In this document: positions 47,651 through 58,563 of the stretch, piece after piece
Layout of the letters: every line of letters begins with the position of its first letter
How positions within the stretch are numbered: the stretch's first letter is position 1
NCBI RefSeq assembly: GCF_014805685.1
Contig: NC_060892.1
Location: forward strand, 4,491,490-4,555,489
Source of the DNA: Silurus meridionalis
Lineage: Eukaryota > Chordata > Actinopteri > Siluriformes > Siluridae
Length of the DNA stretch: 64,000 nt
Direction: 5' to 3'
Notes under the pieces: generated by a model
The model's input: only the letters and a program-made list of their open reading frames with translations
What the model was told of the DNA's origin: nothing
Database searches by the model: none
Program-made: the position numbers and the translations under genes

Positions 47651-48247
47651 CAGAGGTTTAAAGAGAGAACATTACAAGTTCAAAGTCACCAATTCCAATA
47701 TATCTTGTGAACAGTACTTGAGTATTTAACTCATACTGTATACTTGTAGGATGCACAAGTCCTCAACACTAAGACACATGTTAGTAAAAAGCCAAAAACT
47801 GTTAATTTGTGAGGTTTCATTTCCTAAAATTAAAATTAAATTACACACCTCAACACTGCATTAACCAAAAATCAACACAACAAAGGTCAAACAAATCAGT
47901 CAAAAAAAAAAAAAAAACAAGTAATAAAGCCATCTTTATCCTCATTTAACCGGTAAAATTACAGTATCAGGTCAAAAAGTAGAAGAACCATTCATTTTCA
48001 ATGGAAAATAAAATCGCGATATCGCCTCTTCTGCAGAATTAAGTAAGCCACGGGAGATAAAGCTGCTGTGCAAAATGTAATTGCTAACATCGATTGTCCA
48101 TTAAAATCAGTAAAAAATACACATGTTGAATCATAAATGTAGTTGAGTAAAGAGTCAAATTTGTTTATATCTTTGCTACTCAGTAAAACTACAAAGTAGC
48201 GAAAAATGACTTAAGTAACGAAGTACAAATACTTTACTCTCCCGCTG
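47651..48247. mobile_element. hAT-like non-autonomous DNA transposon
   Basis: Starts CAGAGGTTTAAAGAG and ends ACAAATACTTTACTCTCCCG then CTG. Shares internal blocks with 2406-3290. No matching target duplication was found. Confidence 0.6.
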
Positions 48248-48578
48248 GAACAACACACAGTTGCTTTACATCTAAATATATATTTTGCAGTTCTCCAATA
48301 GTTTATAAGGAGTGTCGCTAGTCAAAAGTTCCCACAATGCCACTCTGCTCCGTCAATTCCACTCAACAAGCTAATACATTAGCTAACACTATTTAGCCTA
48401 TAGATTCCAGGAAACCAAAACCATTCAAACTTTTACTAATGAATTCAACCAATAAATATTTGGTGTCGATCCTATTCTACAGCTCTAACAAGCCTTGAAC
48501 AGCACATGAGGAGAAAATTGTTTACGTTATCCCTCTCTTTTTCTCTTTCTCTCTTTTTCTCATTCTCTGTTCTCCCAG

Positions 48579-48689
48579 GAGCCTTGCAGATTGAGAACAC
48601 GGAGGAGACGGATCAGGGGAAGTACGAGTGCGTAGCGACTAACGTGGAAGGCGTGCGCTACTCTTCCCCCGCCAACTTGTATGTGCGAG
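48579..48689 (+). CDS. ptprs: Exon: PTPRS-like, Ig2 second part
   Basis: A phase 1 to phase 1 exon of 111 bases encoding [20 protein letters not shown], then [17 protein letters not shown] plus one base. It holds the second Ig2 cysteine in the D-Q-G-K-Y-E-C signature. [13 protein letters not shown] is the PTPRS wording (PTPRD and PTPRF are recalled as GTRYSAPANLYVR). The acceptor follows a long pyrimidine tract (48533-48577) and the donor is GTAGGG. It ends where family members place the optional meB peptide. Confidence 0.96.
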
Positions 48690-49127
48690 GTAGGGAGCAA
48701 CCTGGCTTCGGAGATCCTCTCCGTCCTTGCACCAATGAGGGGCTAATATGATCAATGGGAACTACTTCCTGTCCTTTTAGACATAATACTAACCTGGGTT
48801 TTGTGTAATAACATCAGATACTGTTGTTTGAATGCTAGATGCTAAAAATTAGTTATGAATACGTGAGTATTTTTAATTCGATGGGCAAAAAGTCGTCTGG
48901 TATTTTCTCTATCGAGCTTTTTCAGGTTCAAGTGGATGATGGTAAGTCGAATTTTGATTGTCTGGTAAGGCAATCAAAATAGAAAAGGTAAAAAATGGTG
49001 GATCCGAATAAATAATCATCCCAAGAAGGAAAAGAAAATGATGTGATTGCTATAAGCAGAGGTTCTCAGAGCCATTGGGTGTGTTTTTATGCCTATATTA
49101 ATCCATGGGATGTGTAGTTAAAGTTTT

Positions 49128-49300
49128 AAGATTTCTGATCGGAAGGTCATGAGTTCAAATCCCTGCACGACCAAGCTGCCACTGCTGGGCCCTTGGGCAA
49201 GGCCCTTAACCAACCACTGCTCAATGTGCATAAATGATGTATATAATGTATAAAGTTGCTCTGGGCAAGGGTGTCTACCAAATGGCGTAAATGTAAAAAT
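49128..49300 (+). mobile_element. tRNA-derived SINE, tail type A
   Basis: GGTCATGAGTTCAAATCCCT, GGGCCCTTGGGCAAGGCCCT, and CTCTGGGCAAGGGTGTCTAC. The head is decayed. Confidence 0.75.
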
Positions 49301-50336
49301 CGTATTTAACCGAATATTAAATTCTACACTTTGAAAATGGAGGCTATTATATGTTATATATTATAGCATAATGAATAATAAATATGTGTATAGTCGCAAA
49401 TGAGCACTAAGTGTGCAATAAGAAGTTCAAAAAGCATGTAAGATTCGCAAATGTTTCTCCATATAGTGTGTAAATTAGGAATGTTTCTGAACCGAGTCTG
49501 GTGTGATAAAGCAGAATAGGATTTAATTCATATATAAATATATGCGCAGGCATTGAGAACCGCTGGCTATAGCAAGCATTTACTTTAATTATATTTATAT
49601 ATTTTTTTAAATAACCCAAAGACAAGATGTTAGTAATATTTTTTCTGTGTATTCTTCCTTGAATATTAGATTTCCTGTCTCTGATCAATAATTCAGGATT
49701 TCTTTGAATTAGGAATCAGTAAAGCTCGGGGATGTTGTTTTCTGTTTGCTTTTAAACTAAAGTGTGCTCATTTTCACTGATACACCTACCACACTGAAAA
49801 AACAAAACAACAACAAAAAAGAAAACGTATCACGTGTCTCCTTCCTTCCGTTCATTTTCCAAAGCTTGATTCTAATCTCGACTGTAACCAAATGTGTTTT
49901 TGGTTTCTAGAGTGTTCTGCACTTGAAATTAACAGCTACAATGCACAAGTTACTCCAAAAAACAAAACAAAAAAACATTTAATTGGATGATTTCCATTTG
50001 TAAACGGATTATCCCAAACCCAAACCGATCTTTTTTTTTATTTTCTAAAAGAACAAACAGTAGTGCTTTTTAATTCACTCTCATTGTAGCTGCTAAATTT
50101 AATAAAAGTCATGCTTTTTGTGCAGCAAGTTTATTTTATTTAATTTTTTTATGGTTTGGGTTGTTTTGTTTTTCTGTTTTATTTTTTAGTTGTTTCATTG
50201 GTTTTGTTTTCGTTTCTTTTCTCTCTGTTGTGTTTCTTTAGTTTTAACAAACTGGCCACCATGGGAGCTTTCTAGGTGGCTTAAAAAAAAAAAAAAGATA
50301 TTGTGATTTTCTTTATTATGATGACGTGTTTAAAAT

Positions 50337-50372
50337 CGGCCCCGAGCGCTTTTTGTAGCGAGCGCCGGGCCG
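50337..50372 (+). other. GC-rich hairpin-forming sequence upstream of meB
   Basis: CGGCCC (50337-50342) pairs with GGGCCG (50367-50372), and GCGC (50346-50349) pairs with GCGC (50362-50365). It stands alone in AT-rich intron. Function unknown. Confidence 0.5.
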
Positions 50373-50609
50373 ACCGGCGTCCTTTCGGGTCGAAAAAAAA
50401 AGGAACGGGCAAGATTGTGACAAAACGGGTGTCACTGCTATAAGATGTAGACTTCGAAAAGAGAGGGAAAAAAACAAAACAAAGCAAAAGCAAAGATATG
50501 AAGCAGCTTAAAGCCTTGAGGTGGCCTTTTTTACTCTCTCTGTGTTTCCCCTATTTTTCTCTTCTCCTCATGTCATTGTGTTCTGCATCAACCCCTTTAC
50601 ATCCCTCAG

Positions 50610-50621
50610 AGCTTCGAGAAG
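50610..50621 (+). CDS. ptprs: Micro-exon meB (12 bases, encodes E-L-R-E)
   Basis: The sequence AGCTTCGAGAAG lies between ATCCCTCAG and the donor GTTGGT. With one base from the Ig2 exon it reads Glu-Leu-Arg-Glu and leaves phase 1 to run into V-R-R-V-P-P-R-F of the Ig3 exon. The joined product YVRELREVRRV is the exact LAR-family Ig2-Ig3 linker. In known members meB lengthens and loosens this linker and decides whether partners such as Slitrk, IL1RAPL1 and SALM proteins can bind. The donor is weaker than consensus (T at +3), as expected of a regulated cassette exon. Confidence 0.94.
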
Positions 50622-53600
50622 GTTGGTGTGTTTTTTCTTTTTTACTTTTTTTACCCACATTAAAGGCGAAAAAGAATTTTTGAATTATAATTGATTAATC
50701 ACAGGGCTCATTAGCAGTTTGAATGAGCGTTAACGAAATATTCAAACCTGCTAAATAGTTTAAATAAATAAAAAGATTAGAAATGATAGAAAGTTCGGGC
50801 TCTTTTTTTTTTGTTTTGAAACCCTTACATTTAATTTTGCATTATGGGGCCTTTTTCGTGTTGTTTGCATCTTTTGGTATTGCTTCTGCTCAAGGAAAAA
50901 AAAAGCTTTATTGCATTTGATGTCATGGGAATAAGCATATGGAATCATACATGCATGATGGGAGAATGGAGCTTTGCTCGTTGCATGTTCGGAATGGACA
51001 TTTCTGTGGGTTTCTTTTTCTGGCTTTTGTATGTTTCTGTAAACTTGTGAACTTCTCTTTAATTGTGCACTTCCTTTCATTAAAAAAAAAACCCATAGTA
51101 TCCCAATTAAGTCATTTGTGGCCTCTTATGGAGTTTTATTACATGTTCTAGTAGTGTGTGTGTGCCTTTGTCTTTGTGTTTTCGTACACCTTTTACGTTG
51201 GAATTTTTCTCTGTGTTAAATGTGGTATGTGTTTTTGTGCACACTTGTCCAGCTTTAGACGTTCTACCAAAAAAAACACACAAAAAAAACAAAAAGGAAA
51301 AAATGTAGGTTTTACAGCCAGTGTTCCTGCCATCTCACTACAAAGCTATTGAGGCAAATAAAACCTGATCGGGGCGGTATTGCTTTTTTTGTGGAATTTT
51401 GGACTTGTGGATAATCCACCAGGGATCAGCAGCAAATATAATGATCAGTAAATTCCTGACAGTCCCTCCGAGAGAGCTTGGCTTTTTCTGGCTGGCAGCA
51501 CGCGAGGCGGGCGAGGGAGAGCTTTGTTGACTGACTGCCACTTGTCCTTTTCCATTCAAAACCAGGATTTATGCTTCTTTTGATCCCCTCGGGGACAGCA
51601 AAACATCTGAGTTGCTTTTCAGAAAATGATTCGCCTCATTAAGGCCTCGGAATTAGGCCCGAACATGAATCTAGTGCCTTGTTGTTGTTTTGCGTTGCCT
51701 TTTTTTATTTCCACATTCGAATCCTGTTAGAATGCCGCGGATAAGCAGCCAAATTTAATTGGCGCCCAATTCCACCTCGGTCTGCTGGAGCCTGCGTCGG
51801 TTAAATTGAGTGCCCGATTCACAATGACCCATCAGTCTTTCGAAATTTACACACTGAACGTAATGGTCCACATGTGCTGGGCTGCAGCTCATCAGGCTGC
51901 CTCTTGAAGCATGTCCAATTCTGTATTACATCTCTAGTTACAGAATCTAGCAAATTTTGCGCTAAGATTTTTTTTTCAACTCCTTGCACCAGCATTTGTG
52001 AATTCATTATCTGTCTGATACTAGGAGTAGAAATTGCTAGAAAAGGAAACCAAAAAAATGACTCAAACCTTCCTTTGTTTTCCTCTTAGAAGCATCAAAG
52101 TATCACAGAATTGGTCTTTCAAGCAAAATCAGGCCAAAATGCCCCTGTGTTGAACTGTACTACTAAACCCTTTAGTAATGTCTGTGCTAAAACAAAATGG
52201 CCTCGTCAATAATTAATTTACAGAGGAAGACATAGCAAAGTGAAAAGTGTGTGTGCAGGGGGTGTTTGGGGCTCGAGCAGGAGTTCGGGGAATAAATAAT
52301 GAAAACGTAGCACTGCGACTCCCACGGCCTGGCATTTATTGGCAAGATCTCATTCACCAAATCGCTCATACCCATTACAACTGATCTCCGGCAGGACATC
52401 GAGTTGCACCTGCAAGACGCCGACTTTAAACCTTGTAAGACTAGCATGATCGCTAATAACACAGGGTGGCTGAATTTCAGCTTCCTAATTCATTTCTATC
52501 ACAAAAAAACATGTACTGCTAGACATAACTGGCGAAGAGAATTCATTAGCACTAAACATACATTGACGTCTGTTTAAACTTTGATTTGCCTAAACTGTTT
52601 TCACTGGAGTAAAAAAATGGACAAAATGGACAGAAACGACAGTTCTAGCTGTTTAAATTTCGCAGCTAATCTCTCCCTCTGCCTGCCAATATAGCTTTAA
52701 CGTTCTGTCAGTTCTGCTGAGAGTCATGAAAGAACAATATGGTTTGAGGGCTCGGGAAAAGAGACCGACACACCTGTTCAGTGATGCTGGAAGACTGCGC
52801 TGTGCTAAATTGTGTCGTGTAGATTTATTTATTTATTTTTAGCTCGGTTGCATGCCCATGTGTGTGTGCATATGCATGCTTGCTTCCACTCCAGCGTTCC
52901 GCATGCCTTGTTTCGCATGTGCTTGCACGTCTTGCTGTGCATTTTGGTGTGGAGAATTGGAAAAGCAAGCTAGATTACACCCTGTTCTCCGGTGGCGCTA
53001 AACCCGTTTGGATAACCCCCAAGTAACAAAGTCCCAGACTCTATCAGCCTCGCATTGCCATAATCAGATAAACCGGCCACAGATGTTCAGCGGCTTTGTA
53101 CCAGTAATAACTTCCATTACTGGTGCCGAATCCTCTAAGCCTCCACAGAGACTGTCTAGCATTTCAGTTAATGTGAGCAACCTCCTGTGTACAGAAATGC
53201 CCCTAAAAACACCCCCCTCTGCCCAGGTGGAAACAGAATCATCCAGGTGTCGACACCGAAGCAAGGTGTAATCTCAGCTTCAAGGTGGCACTATGGGCTG
53301 CAAGTTTTTGTTTGCTTTTCTCTTCTTCATTTTGGGGCTGGACAGACAGTCTCACCAAAATGGTAGATAGTGCTCACCTTCGAAATACTGGTCTGGCACA
53401 ACTCCTCCCTTCACATTCTGTCCCAAAGCAATGTTTCAACAGTACCAGAAGTGGCGTTTTTTTCTTTTCTCTTCTTACCTTGCCTTTCACCTTGTCTACT
53501 ATTAAATCCCTTGATTTGTCTTTCTTGCCACATCGGGGGCTTGAAATAAGGATTTGACTTATCGTTTTCCTTCGCAATCTGTTAGGTCCAGCTTCCTGAA

Positions 53601-54337
53601 CTCCAGGTTTTAGTGAAAGAAGACTTTGTCGATTTAAGTTTGGATTCAATCGCACTAACTCATCCTGTATATGACAGCAGAAAGCTCAGTGTTATGTTGT
53701 GTTGAGTCTCAAATAAAGCCTGCAAGAACAAAAAAAAAAAAACTGCACTGCGCTCTATTTCATGCAGCACTTCTTCAAAGCCGGACAAGCCCGATGGATC
53801 GATAGGCTAGGATTCAAGTGTTGACGTGTACTGGATGAGCCGAGGCTCGTTTAGAGTTGGTCTTTTGTCAGAGCCAGATGGATAAACTGTTTTGAGATGT
53901 TGTTGTCTTAACTTTGAAGTCGAAGAGATTTTTCACAGAGGGCTTGCGAAAAATCTAAATGTTAATCTCGGCGTGGTAAAGAAGGCTCAAGTACTTCAGA
54001 AGGAAACTTTGGAACAATAGTTTAGAAACTGGCATGGCTAATAGGAAAGCTGCATTTCATGAAACTTTGACGTAATGCTTATATAATTCTATTTATCCCT
54101 CTTAGCAAATATTTCTTCAGCACATAACTGTCAGGACCAAAAGGGTGAAAAGTTGCAGCCTTTGTTTGTCTTCAGCTAGATAAAAAAAAAAAACAAGATC
54201 TACCCAAATAAAGCTTTCACCTTGGATTTAGAGTATACTGACCTGCCATCCTTTATGCATTTTGTAATGGATCAGTGCACTAGAATATCATAAAGACCCT
54301 ATTTTTCCCCCCAGTTCAAAGAGCAGATATAGACATA

Positions 54338-54665
54338 CACTATATGGACAGTTTTGGGACACATGACGACTTTTCCGGCTAAACAATTAGAGGCGCAAAT
54401 GTTTTAGTTTGAGTGGAAGAACTTGAATGGCCTGCTTATATAGCCCTGATCTCAACTCTATTAAATACATTGGGGATGAATTGGAAACTGCAGCCAAGGC
54501 CTCCTTACTTACAAAAGTACCTGAGTTTACACACATGTCTCCTCAAGCACACTCCAAAATCTAGTGGAACATCTTCCCAGAAAAGTGGAGGTTATTATGA
54601 GAGAAAATGTGAAATGAGTTGTTCATTAAGAACATATGAATCCACAAAGTTTTGGCCATATAGTC
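54338..54665 (+). mobile_element. Tc1/mariner-like MITE copy, internally shorter
   Basis: Starts CACTATATGGACAGTTTTGG after TA and ends CCACAAAGTTTTGGCCATAT then AGT. About 328 bases. Confidence 0.7.
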
Positions 54666-55689
54666 TTTAAGGTCAAAAGCCGAAATTTGTGTAGGATATA
54701 AAACTCTTTCAGTATGTTTGTTAATGAAGTGTAGAAATATTTTTGCAATAAACAGATAAAGTACAGAGAATTTTGTCCAATAAAGGATTCAATAGTCTTA
54801 CAGCAAAGTGCCAAATCTAACACTTTACAGATAATGATAATGATGGATAGATTAGACAGTAAGTAGGAACAGCATTTGTTTGCTTTGCCCTAAATTTATT
54901 TGGAGCAGCTCAACAGTAAAAGTGAATTGTTTCAGTTTCTGTGCATGCAAGCGATGGATCCAGTTTGGGGTTTGGCGAATCTGTAGTTGCATTGCTTTTT
55001 TTATATGAATTGGTGCTGTAAATCCAGTTCCTTTAAAGCTTCAGACAGTCAGATTGCTCCATCTGTGATCCGTGGGTCAGTGTTTTGAAGAACACACCTG
55101 CAATGTAATATCTGTGTATATGTGTGCCTTGGTGACTTTATTTTATTTATTTCATTTTTTTCATTCCAACACCATTTTAATTTTGCGTATTTATTAGTGC
55201 GTGTTCCATATAGAAAAGTTGCACTTGCTATATATATTTCTTTGGGTCGCATGCTTTGATTGGCCTGGCCACGTTAAAAATCTGGTGGACGGATCGGTTC
55301 CATACGATATTCATTTCTGGTGCAGTCACACCCATGCATGAAATACTTGTGACATACAGGCTGCTCTTTCACCTTTTCACAATAATGGTTTTGGGTATGC
55401 GCTTTTGAGAGGGGTAGCTTCAAAGAATGTGATTTCTTTTTTTTTTATTATTATTATTATTGATGTATTTTATTATTATTTTTTTAACCAGAACATTTAA
55501 TGGACATTCCTGCGGTAGAATAATTTGTTTTATTCGAACACGAAATATACAGATTTTAAGTAAATGCACATACTATATAATTTTAAACTGTGAAATAAGG
55601 ATTTGTTTATCTTAATATCAGTTATTAGAGACTATAGAAGAGTTATGATCAGTTCCAGTCTTGTAGAGCCAGAGTTCAATACAGTCAAT

Positions 55690-55835
55690 ACAGGACTTTC
55701 GATCCAAAGGTCATGAGTTCAAATCCCAGCCACAACCAGCTGCCATTCCTGGGCCCCTGAGCAATGATTTTATCCCGTAGCATATTATAAATGTAAGCTG
55801 CTTTGGATGAGGGCATCTGCGAAATGCTGTAAAAA
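55690..55835 (+). mobile_element. tRNA-derived SINE, tail type A
   Basis: GGTCATGAGTTCAAATCCCA, CTGGGCCCCTGAGCAATG, and CTTTGGATGAGGGCATCTGC. The head is mostly missing. Confidence 0.7.
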
Positions 55836-56352
55836 AAAATACAGTTGAGTCATTTTCCTGATTGCCTGATAAAGTCATGTCTTGTCTTTAAGAAACCCCA
55901 CCCCACCCCCCAACCAGGGCTTGAATTGATGACCCTGCCATAAAAGGTCTCAACTTTTCACTTTAGCAAAGACTATCGCGATTGTAAATATATAAATTGT
56001 AGAAAAAATGTGTTCTAGAAGCTTTAAAAATACTGGTGAGAGATGAATCTTGGATTTCAAGCCCCTGTGTGGGAAAAGTCAAACCCACTGAGAGCTGTAA
56101 TTTCCGCTCGAGTTGGACCAGTCCTCGTTCCTCTTGCTTCCTTCTTATCTGTCTATGTCTTGTTTTAAGCCCCCAAGTAAATGTAGAGAAGGTTCATCTC
56201 GGTCTGTCCATCCCTTATGTATGTTTTTTTCTGCTGCCTGAGTCTTTCTCCACCTGTTGTCTCTGTCCTTTTTGTGTCTTCTCTTTTAATTTTTCCTCTT
56301 TTTTAAACCAGCCCTAGCACCTCAACCTCCATGCTCCCTTCTCTCTTTCTGA

Positions 56353-56369
56353 TTCTCTCTCTCTCTCTT

Positions 56370-56425
<56 letters not shown>
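56353..56425. repeat. (TC)n microsatellite with one interruption
   Basis: (TC)n broken by TTGC near 56368-56371, inside a longer pyrimidine-rich stretch from 56280. Confidence 0.95.
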
Positions 56426-56430
<5 letters not shown>

Positions 56431-57089
56431 CTCTGTCTCTTTCACCCAATCATTGGAATTAATATGCCATTCCCCAGATCCAGAAGTCCAATTTTCCGCA
56501 ATTAGAGTTACTTTCCTAATGTTAATTCAATAACCAATATAGAAATCTTGTATCCTAACAGTTTTTAAACAGTTTCCACCCTCGTCCTTCAGGAAAGACC
56601 TTTTACTCCAATATCTCCATGAATAGCCCAAATCCAGCCAAAAGACACAATTCAAGGTTACCAAGAACTGAAGAGCTGGACAGGTTATGAAAAGACCATT
56701 GTCCACAGTCTGGCCCACCCAGAATTCTTCATAAATGCCCCGCCCCCTGTTGTCTGTTTGCTTTCCATGTCATCCTCACTCATCCTGAGTTTCATGTGTG
56801 GCTTTGACAGTCCCTCGTTGTACAAGTTCTTAATTGTTCCCATTGTAGACTAGCGTATATTTTCTGTCTTTGTATTTTTGGGTTGCTTGAGTTTCGTGAG
56901 GTAACCATTTTTTTTTTTATATCCATGAGTAGTCAAAATCTACTACTTTTCCAATTTCGTTTAGGAAAAAAAAAAGATTTTCTACCAGTTTCGGCTTCTG
57001 GTCTCTGGTCACTGCAATGTGACAATGCTCCTGTTGCATTCAGTCTGACTGGCCAGAGACATAAACGAAACTTTGTCAGCATTGAAGTG

Positions 57090-57205
57090 GGTTCCCCTCT
57101 TCTCCTCTCTTCTCGCTCTCCTTCCTCTTCTTTCTCTCCTTTCGTTCTCTTGTTCGCGTTCTCTCCCCTTTTCTTGCCTTCTTCTCCTCCTCCTCTTCCT
57201 CAGTC
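57090..57205 (+). repeat. Pyrimidine-rich tract on the sense strand
   Basis: Long C/T run with few purines (CTTCTCCTCTCTTCTCGCTC and similar). A purine-rich arginine-glutamate ORF on the opposite strand is an artefact of this composition. Confidence 0.85.
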
Positions 57206-58038
57206 GTCTTTGTCTGGGCATGCCAGCGACCTTTGAGTTCACATCCCTCTCTGCATTTGTATCTTAAATCTCCAATTTATTTTGATTAAATTTTTTGATT
57301 TCCACTTTAATTTTGAGTTGTTTTTTTTTCTCTTTACCCTTTTTCTGCATGATGTCTGTGAAAATGATAGCTGCATCTATCAATGGAACCGTGTCAAATC
57401 TCAAAGAGGCTTTTGTCCAGTTGATCTACCCTTGATCACAAAAATCTGATTAAGGTTTCTCATCTTTGTTTTCTAAATAATAGACATGAAGCCACATCTT
57501 GTACATTAAAGTAAATGAGCTCAGTACACACGTAAAGGTTTGTAACCGGTAGGAAGAGAAACTTCCATGAGCCAATCATGCTCAGTGTAGAGCTCTGAAA
57601 GCACTCTTTCAGCACTCTACCCTTTTTTTTTTGTTCCCACTTATTCCTTCCTTTTGAATGTAGCTCACACACACAGAGGTTTCAGGTTGAAAGATGAGAA
57701 ACTCGTAATAGATTTTTGTGTAAATAAATGTGTTGTGATGGGTCAAATATTAGTCACTGGAACCTTGTTGCCATGAATTTGTTGCTTTAATGTGAATTTA
57801 TATTGTTGGTGAAGCAGTTCTGTTAAATTAGTTACGTTATCCTTATTTTTAAGTTACACAGTTTTAGAGTTTGTTCTCACTTTTTCCTTTATGATTTACT
57901 GTCCTCTCTTTAGACAACGTCTGTGTTCTAAAGAAGGACTCATTTTCATCGCCCTGTCTTGTCACCTCTCTTTCTCTCTTTCTCTCTGTCTCTCCTTTTT
58001 TTTTTCTTGTCCCGCATCCGTCTCTGGGCGTCCTGCAG

Positions 58039-58308
58039 TTCGGCGCGTGCCCCCTCGTTTCTCCATCTTGCCCACCAATCACGAGATCATGCCGGGCGGC
58101 AGCATCAACATCACCTGCGTGGCAGTGGGCTCGCCCATGCCTTATGTCAAGTGGATGCTTAACTCGGAGGACCTGACTCCGGAGGATGACATGCCAGTCG
58201 GAAGGAACGTTCTGGAACTGAACAGCGTACATGAGTCAGCCAACTACACCTGCGTGGCCATGAGCAGTCTGGGCATCATCGAGGCCGTGTCACAAGTGAT
58301 TGTTAAAT
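58039..58308 (+). CDS. ptprs: Exon: PTPRS-like, complete Ig3
   Basis: A 270-base exon, phase 1 to phase 1. It encodes [20 protein letters not shown], then [17 protein letters not shown] with the first Ig3 cysteine, [18 protein letters not shown], and [17 protein letters not shown] with the second cysteine. The NIT and NYT sequons beside the two cysteines are candidate N-glycosylation sites. This is the best-conserved Ig of the family. The donor is GTAAGA. The split last codon with the next exon is Ser, giving VKSLPK as recalled for PTPRS; PTPRD and PTPRF are recalled as VKALPK. Confidence 0.97.
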
Positions 58309-58563
58309 GTAAGAGCGGACATGCTTGTCACTTGGAACATTTTTGAGCCGTGAAATGCTTATAATCAGGAAAATATTTGAATATATTTATTTTGCAATAC
58401 ACAAAACTTATGCCATCAGCCCCGTTCTCATTTTCGTTGACTTTGCCAGCTCATGCTTATTATACTTGGTGTTCTTTTTGCTTAGATTGTTAGATAGTAT
58501 CCAATTTGCATCATAATGATTTGCATCAGATACTTGTCATTTGTATTTTTGATCTTCCTACAG

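Larger units (their letters stand above)
39939..48578 (+). other. ptprs: Intron between meA6 and Ig2 second exon (8.6 kb)
   Basis: Contains MITEs (40964-41360, 46025-46302), a dispersed repeat copy (41630-42080), a hAT-like element (47651-48247), and (TG)n and (AT)n tracts. A recursive-splice-like junction lies at 41497/41498. The stretch 44340-44860 is non-repetitive and may be regulatory. No other exon was recognised. Confidence 0.85.
48690..50609 (+). other. ptprs: Intron between Ig2 and micro-exon meB (1.9 kb)
   Basis: Contains a SINE (49128-49300) and many homopolymer and T-rich runs (49960-50300). A GC-rich hairpin lies at 50337-50372, about 240 bases before meB. A TTCTGC motif (50581-50586) sits about 24 bases before the meB acceptor. 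Confidence 0.85.
50622..58038 (+). other. ptprs: Intron between meB and Ig3 (7.4 kb)
   Basis: Runs from GTTGGT to CCTGCAG. It contains a MITE (54338-54665), a SINE (55690-55835), a (TC)n tract (56353-56425) and a pyrimidine-rich run (57090-57205). Two TGCATG sites lie at 50952 and 50982. The stretch 51550-53300 is largely non-repetitive with no coding signal. An AATAAA plus A-run lies near 53711. Confidence 0.85.

Noticed and set aside
57009..57267. Arginine-glutamate-rich ORF on the minus strand and serine-leucine-rich ORFs on the plus strand
   Set aside because: They are the two readings of one polypyrimidine tract.
58506..58563. In-frame ORF extension with a Met upstream of the FN1-FN2 exon
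   Set aside because: A good acceptor CTACAG ends at 58563 and the split Ser codon joins the Ig3 exon exactly. The extension is intron.
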